8,405 bases of DNA from Candidatus Altimarinota bacterium (GTDB taxonomy: Bacteria > Patescibacteriota > Gracilibacteria > BD1-5 > UBA6164), in assembly GCA_027066255.1 (NCBI GenBank), contig JAMOOA010000139.1:1-8405 (forward strand), given 5' to 3'. The translations under genes were made by a program, and so were the position numbers. The notes under the pieces were generated by a model. It had not been told where the DNA came from. It searched no databases and saw only the letters and a list, made by a program, of their open reading frames with translations. Shown here one piece after another: positions 7,112-8,405 of the stretch (the stretch's first letter is position 1; each line of letters starts with the position of its first letter).

Positions 7112-7139
7112 GCGGCGAATCCCGTCCCTTCCTCCAATT
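7112..7139 (+). repeat. Direct repeat, copy 2: displaced tRNA-Ser 3' fragment
   Basis: GCGG followed by the 24 bases identical to 6923-6946, including CCCGTCCCTTCCTCCA. The rest of a tRNA is absent upstream, so it is not a functional gene. It ends 12 bases before the ATG of the ASCH-like gene. Confidence 0.7.
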
Positions 7140-7151
7140 ACATATAACAAT

Positions 7152-7451
7152 ATGAAAGACAAAAATATACTTCTCCTGAGAACCTGCAAAGCTGATTTCT
7201 GAAAGATAGTCAGTTGAGAAATGAAGTTCAGGTATCTCGAGGTCAAAAAGTACTGGGAATCCAGAGTTCTTAAAACTGATGGAACTCCAAAAGTATTTGA
7301 TGAAATACATATAAAAAACGGATATAGTTCTGATTCTCCTTTGGTTGTAGTCCAATTTAGCGGAAATAATGGAGTTGTAGAACATGAGTGTAAGGATTGC
7401 TTTGAGATAGAGCTTGGGGAGATTATTGAGGTACAGAATTATACAGGATAA
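7152..7451 (+). CDS. Small ASCH/PUA-like domain protein
   Basis: 99 residues, two TGA glycines (7200 and 7215) that join MKDKNILLLRTCKADF to the rest. The pattern fits an ASCH (PUA-like) fold: an N-terminal strand, then DFGKIVSGEMKFRYLE (15-30), which corresponds to the 'il.G.K..E.R' region; W35 and R38; FDEIHIKNGYSSDSPLVVVQ (about 49-68) as strands around a G-Y turn; and a closing FEIELGEIIEV (84-94), the usual 'f.i.lG.ii' end. Known ASCH proteins bind RNA or act on modified nucleosides; which applies here is unknown. A start inside (ATG 7221) would remove the first strand, so 7152 is preferred. It is preceded by the tRNA-Ser fragment and followed after 11 bases by the phosphatase gene, suggesting a shared transcript. 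Confidence 0.6.
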
Positions 7452-7462
7452 TATACAAATAT

Positions 7463-8026
7463 ATGAAAACGAAAATATACATCCTACGACACAGTGAAAC
7501 AGACTACAATGTAGAACGTAGACATGATCATGAATGAAGGGCTATGATTACTGAGAAATGAAAACAAAGAGCAGAGATAATTTCGCAACTCTTATGAGAT
7601 TCCAAAATATCAACTATCTATTCATCTCCTCTGCCTCGTTGTATTGATACACTTACTCCACTTGCAAATACCTTAGAACAAAAAATAGTTATAGATGAGA
7701 GACTTAGAGAAAACTTTCTCTGACCTATACAAGATAAATTATGGAGTGATGTTCCTCGAGTTTTCTTAGATGAAGTTCATGATATTAATGGAAAGGACTA
7801 TGAATGATATGAGCATATGCGAGATGTACATGCAAGAGTGTCAGAATTCATTGATTCCGTTGCTCAGATTCATAAATGATAAACTATCATTATCTGTTCT
7901 CATGCAGGTCCAATAGCTCATATGTTATCTTATATTGATAAAGTACTACCCAGCTGTGCACCTGCTGAACTTGTGACTAATACCTGAGTCACCCACCAAG
8001 ATGCTTATGTTTTAAGAGAAATATAA
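7463..8026 (+). pseudogene. Histidine phosphatase (phosphoglycerate mutase superfamily), interrupted by in-frame TAA
   Basis: The frame encodes a typical histidine phosphatase: ILRHSETDYN with phospho-accepting H10, the IYSSPLPRCIDT block with R59, DERLREN with acid E83, and CSHAGPIAHM with the second catalytic H147. Seven TGA codons read as Gly. Between IHKG and TIIICSHAG, codon 140 (7880-7882) is TAA. The frame continues cleanly to a second TAA at 8024, and the encoded tail matches the family, so this is one gene with a nonsense codon rather than two. Homologues usually have K, E or Q there, each one base change from TAA. Translation to the first stop gives 139 residues without H147, which should be inactive. 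Alternatives: a sequencing error, or readthrough. The family includes phosphoglycerate mutases, phosphatases and cofactor-metabolism enzymes; the substrate is not determinable. It lies 11 bases after the ASCH-like gene. Confidence 0.8.
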
Positions 8027-8054
8027 TAAAAATTAAAAACAACCTCACCACCCT

Positions 8055-8405
8055 ATGCTCCCAAAAGTAAACCCCAAACAATTCGATGATTGGAATATTC
8101 TTAAAAAAGAGATCCAAGGAAAAGAATCTGATATCTATTTTAAAGAATCAGATATTTGGTGGGTGTCGATTGGTCAAAATATAAAAAGTGAGTCATATGG
8201 AAAGTGAGAAAATTTCAGAAGACCTGTCCTTATTCTCAAAAAACTTTCAACAGACACATGCATATCTATCCCTCTTAGTTCTCAAATGAAAGAAGGGACA
8301 TGGTTCAGTAATTACAAACTACATTGAGAGGATTGAACTGCTCTCCTCTATCAAATAAAAATGATTCATAAAAATAGATTTCAGAGAAAAATAGGACAAC
8401 TAGAT
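8055..8405 (+). CDS. PemK/MazF-family toxin-like protein (3' partial)
   Basis: 117 residues are visible; the frame is open at the right edge, with three TGA glycines. After an N-terminal extension of about 30 residues (KQFDDWNILKKEIQG) comes the MazF/PemK core: DIWWVSIGQNIKSESYGKG (33-51), FRRPVLILKKL (54-64), CISIPLSSQMK (68-78), then LLYQIKMIHKNRFQRKIGQL (about 97-116), the strand and helix that end in 'R...kIG.l'. The last Gly of GKG is TGA. Family members are sequence-specific endoribonucleases normally held in check by an antitoxin encoded directly upstream. Here the upstream neighbour is a phosphatase gene, so either the antitoxin lies beyond the window or this is an orphan. No Shine-Dalgarno; the leader is CA-rich. 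Confidence 0.8.

Noticed and set aside
6990..7385. Minus-strand ORFs across the tRNA fragment and the ASCH-like gene
   Set aside because: They run antisense to a better supported gene and have no recognisable domain.
1..8405. CRISPR array, IS element or phage genes
   Set aside because: No regularly spaced repeats, transposase, integrase or phage structural gene is visible on either strand.

Overview
This window reads as one strand of an AT-rich bacterial genome that translates UGA as glycine (genetic code 25), the code known from Absconditabacteria (SR1) and Gracilibacteria (BD1-5) of the Candidate Phyla Radiation. The evidence is internal. Nearly every + strand gene is cut into pieces by TGA under the standard code, and each piece rejoins in the same frame as a recognisable full-length protein when TGA is read as Gly. 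Several of these TGA codons sit where the family has an invariant glycine: the second Gly of the glutamate racemase DSGFGG motif, the TGD of the HD phosphohydrolase, and the GKG of the MazF-like protein. TAA and TAG are the only stops used. No start codon has a convincing Shine-Dalgarno sequence. The two groups cannot be told apart from this window alone.

Layout, all genes on +. (1) 3-1439: the 3' part of a polytopic O-antigen ligase/polymerase-like protein with a TPR-like tail. (2) 1495-4186: a tight five-gene operon coding for a MazG-like nucleotide pyrophosphohydrolase, a single-pass membrane protein of unknown function, an HDDC2/YfbR-like HD 5'-deoxynucleotidase, glutamate racemase MurI and a small cupin-like protein. 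It ends in an intrinsic terminator whose stem includes the last stop codon. (3) 4211-6556: a promoter with a perfect TATAAT, a TelA-family protein and an unrecognised membrane protein with a helical C-terminal half. (4) 6557-7151: a gene-poor stretch holding a second TATAAT promoter, a hairpin-rich segment that may be a structured RNA, a REP-like palindrome, tRNA-Ser(GGA) and a displaced copy of that tRNA's 3' end. (5) 7152-8405: an ASCH/PUA-like small protein, a histidine-phosphatase (phosphoglycerate mutase superfamily) gene interrupted by an in-frame TAA, and the 5' part of a PemK/MazF-family gene that runs off the window.

The genes suggest housekeeping and surface functions: sanitation of the nucleotide pool (MazG-like, HD nucleotidase), peptidoglycan precursor supply (MurI), surface polysaccharide assembly (ligase-like protein), and an envelope-associated TelA pair. 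The points most worth a second look are the unexplained 6597-6790 segment, the nonsense codon between the two catalytic histidines of the phosphatase, the duplicated tRNA-Ser 3' end, the unknown partner of TelA, and a cupin gene that uses no UGA glycine codons.
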